Program-made: the position numbers and the translations under genes | Shown here: positions 25,926 through 33,136 of the stretch, in pieces | How the letters are laid out: every line of letters starts with the position of its first letter | How positions within the stretch are numbered: the stretch's first letter is position 1 | Assembly (NCBI GenBank): GCA_964424355.1 | Contig: CAYRIO010000005.1 | Location: forward strand, 109,263-173,262 | Reading direction: 5' to 3' | DNA from: CAZEHS01 sp964424355 | Lineage (GTDB): Bacteria; Bacillota; Clostridia; Peptostreptococcales; Acidaminobacteraceae | DNA: 64,000 bases | The notes under the pieces: model-generated | The model's input: the letters and a program-made list of their open reading frames with translations, nothing else | Databases searched by the model: none | What the model was told of the DNA's origin: nothing

Positions 25926-27035
25926 TCATCGTTGATCCAAATTTAGAACGAGTTCCTCATACAGAACAACCTTGTTTCTTCCGCTCTGTTTTGCCTGATA
26001 GAGTGCTTTGTCGGCATTTTCGATGAGCAACTCTGGGTTTTTGACATAGTCGGGATATGCGGATACGCCAATTGATGTAGTAATATGTATCGGCTCACTA
26101 TGGTTAATATGAAACTCAGTCATTTCAATTGTTTTTCGAATTCTCTCAGCAACTTCAACAGCATGAATTGCTGGGCAGTCTTGTAAAATAACAGAAAACT
26201 CTTCTCCGCCATTCCGAGAAATAATATCAAACGACCGGCAAGCCTCGATAAGTAACTCTGAGAATCTCTTTAAAACAACATCTCCTGTTGCATGTCCATA
26301 AGTGTCATTGACATGTTTGAAAAAATCGATATCAATTTGTAGAAAGGCCAGTCGCTCTCCTTTCCGCGAACAGCGGTTTATCGCTTTATTGAATTCTATA
26401 TCAAATCCTCGAACATTGTTCAGGCCTGTCAGAAAATCATTAGTGGTTTCCTTGGATATACGCGAATAGTTTTCGTGAAAATCGATGTAATAGCTAATCA
26501 GCCAATAGAGGTAATACGACACGACGGTAGTGGAAAAAACAAAAACGGACATGATCTTTAAGAAATTGGGGGAGTTGTACAGCAGGTAGGATAGAGATAT
26601 ACCACTAACTCCTATATTCCAGATAAAACATTCGATCCATTTTGATTTAAAGTCGATATCTTTGCGAGATGAATAGCTGGTACCCAGCGCCAAAATAACA
26701 ACCGCAACAAATCCCACCACCGACCCTGGTGTGACACTCCAATGCCAAATCCTCATAGCCCCAATGATAAATGCAGTTATAATGGCAGATAAGGGCCCGC
26801 CGCCAATGGCGCTGATTATCACCATGACATTTCTCAAATCAACAATCGTACCCGAACCCACAGTGATACTGTTCAGCATGAGATGGAAACCAATAAACCC
26901 GTTGATTAATCCAAACCCCGCTCTGGATACGATTGGATGCCGAACAAAGGATTCACTTTTAATTCTATACACATGGTAGTAGACCGCAGTCATTGCCAAC
27001 GTTATATAGACATTAATCAGAAAAACATTCAACAT
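25926..27035 (-). CDS. Membrane-bound diguanylate cyclase (5TM-LYT sensor + GGDEF)
   Basis: A 369-residue protein: N-terminal membrane unit of the 5TMR-LYT type (about residues 1-190, with LINGFIGFHLML and IISAIGGGPLSAIITAFIIG), then a GGDEF domain (about 200-365). The active site is RNGGEEF with the inhibitory RxxD site (RSFD) five residues earlier, plus DIDFFKHVNDTYGHATGD. It should make c-di-GMP from GTP and be product-inhibited. The start at 27035 has GAGGGA; 27056 is possible. The gene is much richer in A/T than its neighbours and sits inside a repeat-bounded segment, which suggests transfer. Confidence 0.9.
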   Translation of the reverse strand: MLNVFLINVYITLAMTAVYYHVYRIKSESFVRHPIVSRAGFGLINGFIGFHLMLNSITVGSGTIVDLRNVMVIISAIGGGPLSAIITAFIIGAMRIWHWSVTPGSVVGFVAVVILALGTSYSSRKDIDFKSKWIECFIWNIGVSGISLSYLLYNSPNFLKIMSVFVFSTTVVSYYLYWLISYYIDFHENYSRISKETTNDFLTGLNNVRGFDIEFNKAINRCSRKGERLAFLQIDIDFFKHVNDTYGHATGDVVLKRFSELLIEACRSFDIISRNGGEEFSVILQDCPAIHAVEVAERIRKTIEMTEFHINHSEPIHITTSIGVSAYPDYVKNPELLIENADKALYQAKQSGRNKVVLYEELVLNLDQR

Positions 27036-27056
27036 ACTAATCACGTCCCTCGCCAT

Positions 27057-27683
27057 GCATAGTCCCGTTTCGCGGATTGTCGATGGCCTTATTAATATGA
27101 TTATACCCTTTCGGTATCATTGACAACAATCAAATCATACAATGCTCAGACTTTGTCTATAAAATAAATGACGGTATTCAATCCATACGATTTATCAGTG
27201 TCCCCGGTCTTTGTTCCAAGGTCTCCATTTTGGGGTCCAGCAGAAATTGTGTAACATTGTGGGGGAGTGACCATCACCTGCAGTTTTTATTTACAGCGTT
27301 GTAATTATGAGATCATCCATTTATAGAAACTACGCATAACCCTTCTAATAATTCATCTAAAGAATGTCCTCCAAATCAAACGCCTTGTCCGCGATGCCAG
27401 GTTTTTGTGCGGGGGAAGGTTCCGGACTGGAGTCGTGAATCTTGCAGAAGTTATGAATCGGCCTCAGAATTGTGACTAGGATCATGGCATACTTGGAATT
27501 GTAGTTGGCGCAGAGATAGCTTTTGGAGTAGGGTCTAGCAGTCAGATGTGCCATTCATGTAATAGAATTCTTACATACGTTGAAATATAAAGGAATGGCG
27601 CATCAAATTTTGATGTGCCATTCCTAATTTGAAGATATTGGTTTTCAATTGGTATGCATTGGTCAACTGAACCCTGTAAAAGG
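27057..27683. other. AT-rich intergenic stretch with decayed ORF and palindrome
   Basis: 627 bases without a convincing gene. It must contain the promoter of the diguanylate cyclase near its left end. It holds a 65-codon minus-strand reading frame (27357-27554) with no ribosome site that looks like the tail of a larger protein, and a 17-bp perfect palindrome at 27591-27625. The word GATGTGCCATTC occurs at 27545 and again inside the palindrome at 27612. Confidence 0.5.
27591..27625. repeat. Perfect palindrome
   Basis: AGGAATGGCGCATCAAA faces TTTTGATGTGCCATTCCT (one G-T type mispair). No T run follows, so it is not an ordinary terminator. It may be the end of a degraded mobile element. Confidence 0.6.
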
Positions 27684-27702
27684 TTAATTGGCAGGTAGTT
27701 TT
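27651..27702. repeat. Right copy of repeat pair bounding the 25.7-27.7 kb segment
   Basis: Contains TATGCA, GGTCAACTGAACCC (27661-27674), AAAGGTTAATT (27679-27689) and GGTAGTTTT. It overlaps the last codons and stop of the 27684 permease. The blocks match the left copy at 25653-25700 as described there. Confidence 0.7.
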
Positions 27703-28778
27703 CTGATGCGCTGAGAGTTCACTTCTTTCATGATCATCAGCGTGATCCCCAACGTGAAAACGCCGATCAGAAGGGTAAAATGGCCTAATTCCGGCAGGAA
27801 AGAGCTGAGATCGCCGCCCTTGAAACCCATTCCCCTTAGAAATTTGAAGTGCAGGGAGAGCGGCAGGAGCTGGTTGAGCCACTGTAAAGGCTCAGGCAGC
27901 ATGGCATAGGGGATCTGAACACCGCTGAGCAGGAACGAGGGCATTGTGATAACCAGCACCCGGTCGGCGGCCTTCGCTGCGGTGGAGGCTGACCACCCGA
28001 TCAGCAGGCCCATCAGACTGGTGGCCAGCATGTAGAGGAGCACCGGCACCGATAATTGCAGCCAGTTGGCTTCCATGCGCAGGCCGCCTGCCTGCTTGAG
28101 GGTGCCAATCACAAAAAGGAAGGAAACGGTGGCGATGCACGCGTAGGGAAGTGTTCGCAGGATCAACCCCATAGGGCTTTCCAGAGCGCCTTGAAGTTCG
28201 CCGGTTTCACGGAGACGGGGCACGATCTTCATGGTGCTGAGCCCCAGGAGAACGAGCAGAGCGATATTCACAAACAGCATGACCATATTCATCAGGGGGA
28301 GATTGGTGGGGTTATACAGCAGACGGGTTTCCAAAACCAGAGAAGCAGCGCTTTTTCCGGCATTTTCTGTGCCGATGACCTCCGTGACGCCGCTGCGCAG
28401 GGCATTGGCTCCGGCGGCCAGGGTCATGTCGATGTTCAGACCCAGATTGATGGGTCTGCCCTGGATCACAGCGACTTCCAGTCCGTCGGGCAGATAAAGG
28501 ATCCCGGAATAGCGTTCATTATAAAGCAGAATGTCGGAATCCACGGTGTTGTCATACACGTCTCGAACCTGAATGTACTGCGATGCATCCAATTTGCCGA
28601 TCAACAGCCGGCTGGCCGCGCTGTGATCCAGATCCACCACGGCCAGGGGGACCTCATAGAGGGTGCTGTTTTTGAAAATATACCCGAATGCCACCGCAAT
28701 GATCAGGGGAACGATCAAGACCATCAGGATAAACTTGCCGGACAGGATCTGCCGCCACTCGTCACTTGTTGCCTTCAA
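27684..28778 (-). CDS. ABC-2-type efflux permease (YhgE/YbhR-like)
   Basis: A 364-residue membrane protein: one N-terminal helix (residues about 16-34), a large extracytoplasmic loop (about 35-165) and five C-terminal helices, the ABC2_membrane_3 layout. It overlaps the HlyD gene by 17 bases. No ATP-binding gene is adjacent, so an ATPase must come from elsewhere or the pair uses an unlinked one. The 3' end lies within a repeat (27651-27702). Confidence 0.85.
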   Translation of the reverse strand: MKATSDEWRQILSGKFILMVLIVPLIIAVAFGYIFKNSTLYEVPLAVVDLDHSAASRLLIGKLDASQYIQVRDVYDNTVDSDILLYNERYSGILYLPDGLEVAVIQGRPINLGLNIDMTLAAGANALRSGVTEVIGTENAGKSAASLVLETRLLYNPTNLPLMNMVMLFVNIALLVLLGLSTMKIVPRLRETGELQGALESPMGLILRTLPYACIATVSFLFVIGTLKQAGGLRMEANWLQLSVPVLLYMLATSLMGLLIGWSASTAAKAADRVLVITMPSFLLSGVQIPYAMLPEPLQWLNQLLPLSLHFKFLRGMGFKGGDLSSFLPELGHFTLLIGVFTLGITLMIMKEVNSQRIRKLPAN

Positions 28779-29775
28779 CGGTGTTCACCTCCACTGTCAT
28801 GCCGGGAAGAAGATCCTGAGAAACGGGCACATCCACGCGAATGAGGAAGACACTGGTGTCGGCCTGCCCTTTCTCGCGGCTCATCCGCATGCTTGCATAT
28901 TGGGGAGCCGAGCTGATGGTGTGAACGGTGCCCGTCAGATTTTTCCTCAGGGCAGGCAGATACCCAGAAACCGTTCCCGCCGCTTTAAATTGAGAGACCT
29001 GGGTTTCGTCCACATACAGGTTATAGTACAGCTGGTCCGATTGAATCATGACGGCGACAGCGCCTGCAGCAATGTTCTCTCCCGCCTTGGGGATGATCCG
29101 GGTGATTTTTCCTGAGGACGGCGCTCTCAGAACGCTCCGCTGTTTTTGAAGTGCCAGCCCTTGCAGCTGGATGCCCAAGGACTCCTTTTGAGTTTGAAGG
29201 AGATCAATGGTGAAGGCATAATTGCGTCCATCGGTATCCACTTGGGCACCCAGTTTATTGGCCAGGGTTCGTTGCTGGGATACGGTGTTTTTCGCCAGCT
29301 CCAGTTGGTTGCTGATGGTATCCATGGCGGCTTGTGCAAGGACTCCGGAATCGAACAGTGCCTTGCTGCGGTCGTAATTGATCTGAACCAGATCTAAAGC
29401 CTTCTGGGCGGATTCGACCGCTAAAATCTGCCGCTGATGATCCTCAGGGCGGGTCACCTGATTGATGGCCTGCTGGATCTTGACCTCCTGCTGCTTGATG
29501 TCGGTCTGTAACTTTGAAATCTGCAGATCGATATCGGCCTGATCCAGTGCCATGAGGACATCGCCGGCTTTCACCATCTGTTCCTCGGCAACCGGGATGG
29601 AGACAACGCGCCCTCCCACGCCTTGAAAGGATGTGTTCACCGTATCGGCAGTCAGCAGGCTGTTCTTTTCCAGGGAGGCCATCGTGACGGCATCCTTTCC
29701 CTGGGTCATCAAGAGGATGCCTCCGGCGGCCAGGGCAATGACCAGCAGGGCTATTGGAATCAGTTTCTTTTGCAT
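28762..29775 (-). CDS. HlyD/EmrA-type membrane-fusion (periplasmic adaptor-like) protein
   Basis: A 337-residue protein with an N-terminal membrane anchor (residues 5-24), a split biotinyl-lipoyl-like domain (VVSIPVAEEQMVKAGDVLMALD ... VLRAPSSGKITRI), a long coiled coil (about 85-200) and a beta-barrel end. In Gram-positives such proteins pair with ABC-2 permeases for drug or lipid export. It is the first gene of a two-gene operon divergent from the TetR gene, which probably represses it. Confidence 0.88.
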   Translation of the reverse strand: MQKKLIPIALLVIALAAGGILLMTQGKDAVTMASLEKNSLLTADTVNTSFQGVGGRVVSIPVAEEQMVKAGDVLMALDQADIDLQISKLQTDIKQQEVKIQQAINQVTRPEDHQRQILAVESAQKALDLVQINYDRSKALFDSGVLAQAAMDTISNQLELAKNTVSQQRTLANKLGAQVDTDGRNYAFTIDLLQTQKESLGIQLQGLALQKQRSVLRAPSSGKITRIIPKAGENIAAGAVAVMIQSDQLYYNLYVDETQVSQFKAAGTVSGYLPALRKNLTGTVHTISSAPQYASMRMSREKGQADTSVFLIRVDVPVSQDLLPGMTVEVNTVEGNK

Positions 29776-29942
29776 CGTCTTTTCTCCTTTGATTCATCGA
29801 TCGGATGTCGCATATTCTCTCTCAAATGATCATTTTTTTCTATTCTGAAAGAGCGCCGCCTTCTCTGTAAATGCCTTCCCAGTCATGCAAAGGATTGGCG
29901 AGCGCTCATATTCAGGTTTTTACACGGTGGAAATCATGCTAG

Positions 29943-29971
29943 TTGAAAACGACACGGTGTTGATTTATACT
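29943..29971 (+). promoter_or_regulatory. Sigma-A promoter for the TetR gene (TTGAAA-17-TATACT)
   Basis: A near-consensus pair with 17-base spacing, 88 bases before the start at 30059. The 283-base divergent region must also hold the efflux promoter and the TetR operator; no operator is clear by eye. Confidence 0.65.
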
Positions 29972-30058
29972 CAAACTATAACATGAGCAGCGCAAAGGGG
30001 AATGAACACCCCGCTTAAAAGCGTCGATTTCACTAAAAAAAACATTGAAAGAGGGTCT

Positions 30059-30652
30059 ATGAGCGATTCCGGGAAAATAAAAAAAACACGGGCGAAAATC
30101 AGAACGGCATTCCTCCAGATGTACGCGGAAAAGCCCCTGGAGCAGATCAGCATCAAGGCGCTGACGGAGGCGGCAGGAATCAACCGCGGCACGTTCTATC
30201 TGCACTATCAAGATTTGGACGAATTGGTTGGTGCAATCGAACAGGAGCAAATTGAAACCTTGGCCTACCTGACCCGGAACGCCGATCTTCTGTCCTACTC
30301 GCCAACGGATATGGCGGATTTTGCGGAGTTTCTGCGACCCGTGCTGAGGTATATCCATTCCAATGCGGGCCTGTTCGCAGTTCTATTCAGTACCCATTCC
30401 CGTTCCAGTTTCAAGGAAGCCATCGATCAATTGTTCAAGGGCAACTTGAACCGGCGTTTCCAGACCGTTTTGGGGGCCGCCCGGGGAAAGGAGCTGGTGA
30501 AGAAAGCCTGCGTGCTGGAGTACATTCTTTCAGCGAATATCAACGTGGTTGCCTATTGGGTGCAATCCGGCACGCCGATCACGCCGGAGGAACTCACGGA
30601 TCTACTGGTCAGCATCGCCATGAAAGGCCCCATCCAGACCATGGGCGGCTGA
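30059..30652 (+). CDS. TetR/AcrR-family transcriptional regulator
   Basis: A 197-residue regulator. The N-terminal TetR helix-turn-helix is clear (QISIKALTEAAGINRGTFYL, HYQDLDELV), and the C-terminal ligand domain resembles the TetR_C_33/DhaS-like group. The start at 30059 follows GAAAGAGGG. It is divergent from the HlyD/ABC-2 operon, the usual place for a local repressor of efflux. The inducer is unknown. Confidence 0.9.
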   Translation: MSDSGKIKKTRAKIRTAFLQMYAEKPLEQISIKALTEAAGINRGTFYLHYQDLDELVGAIEQEQIETLAYLTRNADLLSYSPTDMADFAEFLRPVLRYIHSNAGLFAVLFSTHSRSSFKEAIDQLFKGNLNRRFQTVLGAARGKELVKKACVLEYILSANINVVAYWVQSGTPITPEELTDLLVSIAMKGPIQTMGG

Positions 30653-30728
30653 GAGACAATGGAAGACCTCACGGGGTGCAGCTTAAGACAAGTCATTCAC
30701 CGTGGCGGAGGTTTTCAAAGATAACGGA

Positions 30729-30757
30729 TTTACAAACTATCGGGAAAGCGGTATGAT
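30729..30757 (+). promoter_or_regulatory. Promoter of the radical-SAM repair operon (TTTACA-17-TATGAT)
   Basis: -35 TTTACA and -10 TATGAT with 17-base spacing, 45 bases before the start codon of the radical SAM gene. Confidence 0.7.
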
Positions 30758-30763
30758 GAAACA

Positions 30764-30777
30764 AGAACATACGTTCG
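30764..30777. promoter_or_regulatory. SOS (LexA/DinR) box
   Basis: AGAACATACGTTCG matches the Gram-positive LexA operator core GAAC-N4-GTTC perfectly (consensus CGAACNNNNGTTCG, first base differs). It lies 7 bases after the -10 box, over the likely transcription start, an ideal place for repression. It predicts DNA-damage induction of the two repair genes downstream. Confidence 0.75.
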
Positions 30778-30801
30778 CTACAAAATGGTGGTGGTGATGA
30801 G

Positions 30802-32130
30802 ATGAATCTGTATGATAAACTGGGCATCTTGGCGGATGCCGCCAAATATGATGTGTCCTGCTCCTCCAGCGGCAGCGACCGCTCAGCAAGGAAGGGCGGT
30901 CTTGGCAATGCGGCCATGCCGGGGATCTGCCACAGCTGGTCCGATGACGGGCGCTGCATCTCTCTGCTGAAAATCCTGTATTCCAATGACTGTGCCTACG
31001 ACTGTTCCTACTGTGTGAACCGCCGGTCCGCTGCCATCCCCCGGGCCAGCTTCACGCCCGAGGAGCTGGTGGAGCTGACCATCGGCTTTTACCGGCGCAA
31101 TTATATTGAAGGGCTGTTCATCAGTTCTGCGGTGATGGGGAGTCCGGACCGCACCATGGAGCAGATGGTTGCCGTGGTGAAGAAGCTGCGGGAAGAGGAG
31201 CGGTTCAACGGCTACATCCACATGAAGGGAATCCCCGGAGCGGATTACCGGCTTTTGGACGAAGCGGGCCGGTATGTGGACCGGATGAGCCTCAATCTGG
31301 AGCTGCCCTCCGACAAAGGGCTGAAGCTGCTGGCGCCCCAAAAGGATCAGAAAAGCATCCTGCTCCCCATGGAGCATATCAAGGAGCAGATCATCGAAAG
31401 TAAGGACCTGCGGCAGAGGTTCCGGGGAACACCGGGGTATGTCCCGGCGGGGCAGACCACCCAGCTCATGGTAGGGGCCACCCGGGATTCCGATTACAGC
31501 ATCATCCGGGTTTCCGAAGCCATGTACAGGGGGCTGGAACTGAAGCGGGTGTACTATTCCGCCTATGTGCCCATGGTCCAGGATAATCCCCTGCTGCCAG
31601 CCACGGTGAAAGCGCCCCTGCTCCGGGAGCATCGGCTCTATCAGGCGGACTGGCTCATGCGGTTCTATAAATTCAGGGCCGAAGAGCTGCTGACCCGGGA
31701 GGCCCCCAATTTTGATCCGGAGGTGGACCCCAAGGCCAACTGGGCCCTGAAGAACCTGGCCCTGTTCCCGGTGGAGGTGAACCGGGCAGAATACGAGATG
31801 CTCCTGCGGGTGCCGGGCATCGGGGTGGTCACGGCCCGGCGGATTGTGGCATCCCGCCGTTTTGCACGGCTTAGCTACGACGATCTAAAGAAGCTGGGGG
31901 TGGTGCTGAAGCGGGCGAAATATTTCCTCCTGTGCAACGGCAAATACCATGGGGAAGGCGATGGGGATGCCATCCTGATCCGCAACCGGCTGGTCCTGGC
32001 GGACCCGGATGCCCGAAAGCTGAACCCTGCCCAAATCAGCATGTTTGAACTCTATCCGGCGGCGCTACGCGACGAACTTAGTGGCAATCAGGCCCTTGTC
32101 CCAATCTTGTCTTTGCGAGGAATGCAATGA
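30802..32130 (+). CDS. Putative DNA modification/repair radical SAM protein (rSAM_link_UDG type)
   Basis: A 442-residue radical SAM enzyme. The [4Fe-4S]/SAM site is CAYDCSYC (Cx3Cx2C) at about residues 72-79. The C-terminal third has helix-hairpin-helix DNA-binding features (VPGIGVVTARRIVASRRFARL). This matches the TIGR03916 family, which is nearly always followed by a TIGR03915/DUF4130 protein, as here, and which is proposed to act on damaged DNA together with a UDG-like partner. The SOS box upstream backs a repair role. The last ~11 residues and stop are encoded by a palindromic repeat (32109-32220), so the native C-terminus may have been altered. Confidence 0.92.
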   Translation: MNLYDKLGILADAAKYDVSCSSSGSDRSARKGGLGNAAMPGICHSWSDDGRCISLLKILYSNDCAYDCSYCVNRRSAAIPRASFTPEELVELTIGFYRRNYIEGLFISSAVMGSPDRTMEQMVAVVKKLREEERFNGYIHMKGIPGADYRLLDEAGRYVDRMSLNLELPSDKGLKLLAPQKDQKSILLPMEHIKEQIIESKDLRQRFRGTPGYVPAGQTTQLMVGATRDSDYSIIRVSEAMYRGLELKRVYYSAYVPMVQDNPLLPATVKAPLLREHRLYQADWLMRFYKFRAEELLTREAPNFDPEVDPKANWALKNLALFPVEVNRAEYEMLLRVPGIGVVTARRIVASRRFARLSYDDLKKLGVVLKRAKYFLLCNGKYHGEGDGDAILIRNRLVLADPDARKLNPAQISMFELYPAALRDELSGNQALVPILSLRGMQ

Positions 32131-32220
32131 CGCGGCAATCTCTCCCTTATGTTTTGATTTTACGGATTAACAAGCATCTTGAATGCAAGGGAGAGATCGC
32201 CGCGCTATGCTCGCGAAGAC
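32109..32220. repeat. 112-bp MITE-like palindromic element
   Basis: Terminal inverted repeats: GTCTTTGCGAG at 32109 and its near complement CTCGCGAAGAC ending at 32220, then a second pair GCGGCAATCTCTCCCTT / AAGGGAGAGATCGCCGC. The ends resemble the widespread GTC(A/T)TTGCGAG...CAATCTC dispersed repeat known from many bacterial genomes. It overlaps the 3' end of the radical SAM gene. Confidence 0.75.
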
Positions 32221-32258
32221 AGACTTTTTAAATTCTAGATTGATAAAGGAGGCATCTC

Positions 32259-32996
32259 ATGATCACCTTCCTGTATGATGCCACCTTTGAAGGCCTGCTG
32301 ACAGCAATCTATGAAGGCTATTACGGTCCGCACCGACCAGACCGGATCGAACTGCCGGATCATCGGCAGGAAACCCTGATGGATCAGGTGGTCTGGATTG
32401 AAACCGATTCGGAGAAATCGGCCAAGGTCAACGAAGCGATTTTGAAGAAACTCTCCGGGGAAATTCGGGAGCATGTACTCTATGCCTGGCTGTCGGAGGA
32501 TGCCTGCGCCGGCACTGTGGTGTACGCCTTCCTCCGGTATGCCTTTAAAGCCGGCCCGGCCTGTATCGGCCACGAATCCCACCCGGCGGTGAATCCCCTG
32601 CTGCGGCTTTCCCGGGCAGTCACCCGGGAGAACCACAGGCTTCTGGGGCTTGTGCGGTTCATGGAACTGGACAGCGGGATTTTTTACAGTCGGATTGAGC
32701 CGGACTTCAATGTCCTGATGCTTATGGCGCCCCATTTCACCCAGCGGCTGGGAGACCAACTCTGGGTGATACATGATGCGCGGCGGGGCGTCGCGGCGTT
32801 TTATAATAGGGCAGTCTGGTATATGGCGGCGGTGCCTATGCCGGAGGATTTGAAGCTTCACGCCGACGAAACCCGGATGCAGGCCTATTGGCAGGAATAT
32901 TTCCGCCGGATCGCCATCAAGGAACGAAACAATCCTCAACTACAGCGGCAGTTGATGCCGAAAAAATATTGGAAGTACCTCACAGAAAAACACTGA
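32259..32996 (+). CDS. DUF4130 / TIGR03915-type putative DNA repair protein
   Basis: A 245-residue protein preceded by AAGGAGG. It matches the partner family of the radical SAM protein upstream, with N-terminal MITFLYDATFEGLLTAIYEG, central NHRLLGLVRFMEL and DFNVLMLMAPHFTQRLGDQ, and C-terminal QAYWQEYFRRIAIKERNNPQ and MPKKYWKYL. Some relatives are fused to uracil-DNA glycosylase domains; this copy is not. It lies in the same transcription unit as the SOS-box-controlled radical SAM gene, although a palindromic element now separates them. The chemical step is unknown. Confidence 0.9.
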   Translation: MITFLYDATFEGLLTAIYEGYYGPHRPDRIELPDHRQETLMDQVVWIETDSEKSAKVNEAILKKLSGEIREHVLYAWLSEDACAGTVVYAFLRYAFKAGPACIGHESHPAVNPLLRLSRAVTRENHRLLGLVRFMELDSGIFYSRIEPDFNVLMLMAPHFTQRLGDQLWVIHDARRGVAAFYNRAVWYMAAVPMPEDLKLHADETRMQAYWQEYFRRIAIKERNNPQLQRQLMPKKYWKYLTEKH

Positions 32997-33027
32997 CACG
33001 CCTTCTAACGGGGCGTGTCAGTGTTTT
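32987..33027 (+). terminator. Terminator of the repair operon
   Basis: AAAACACTGACACGCC pairs with GGCGTGTCAGTGTTTT; the stem begins inside the stop codon region. Confidence 0.9.
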
Positions 33028-33136
33028 GGGGGGATAAAAATATTCAGCGGTTGAGATAATGCTCGGAATATCGGGTAAATAGGGTAACGGAATATGTATG
33101 GCTAAGGCAAACGGTTACGAGGGAGGATTCGATTCG

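Noticed and set aside
27357..27554. 65-codon minus-strand ORF that might be a transposase tail
   Set aside because: No ribosome site and no clear transposase motif; mentioned only as part of the AT-rich stretch.
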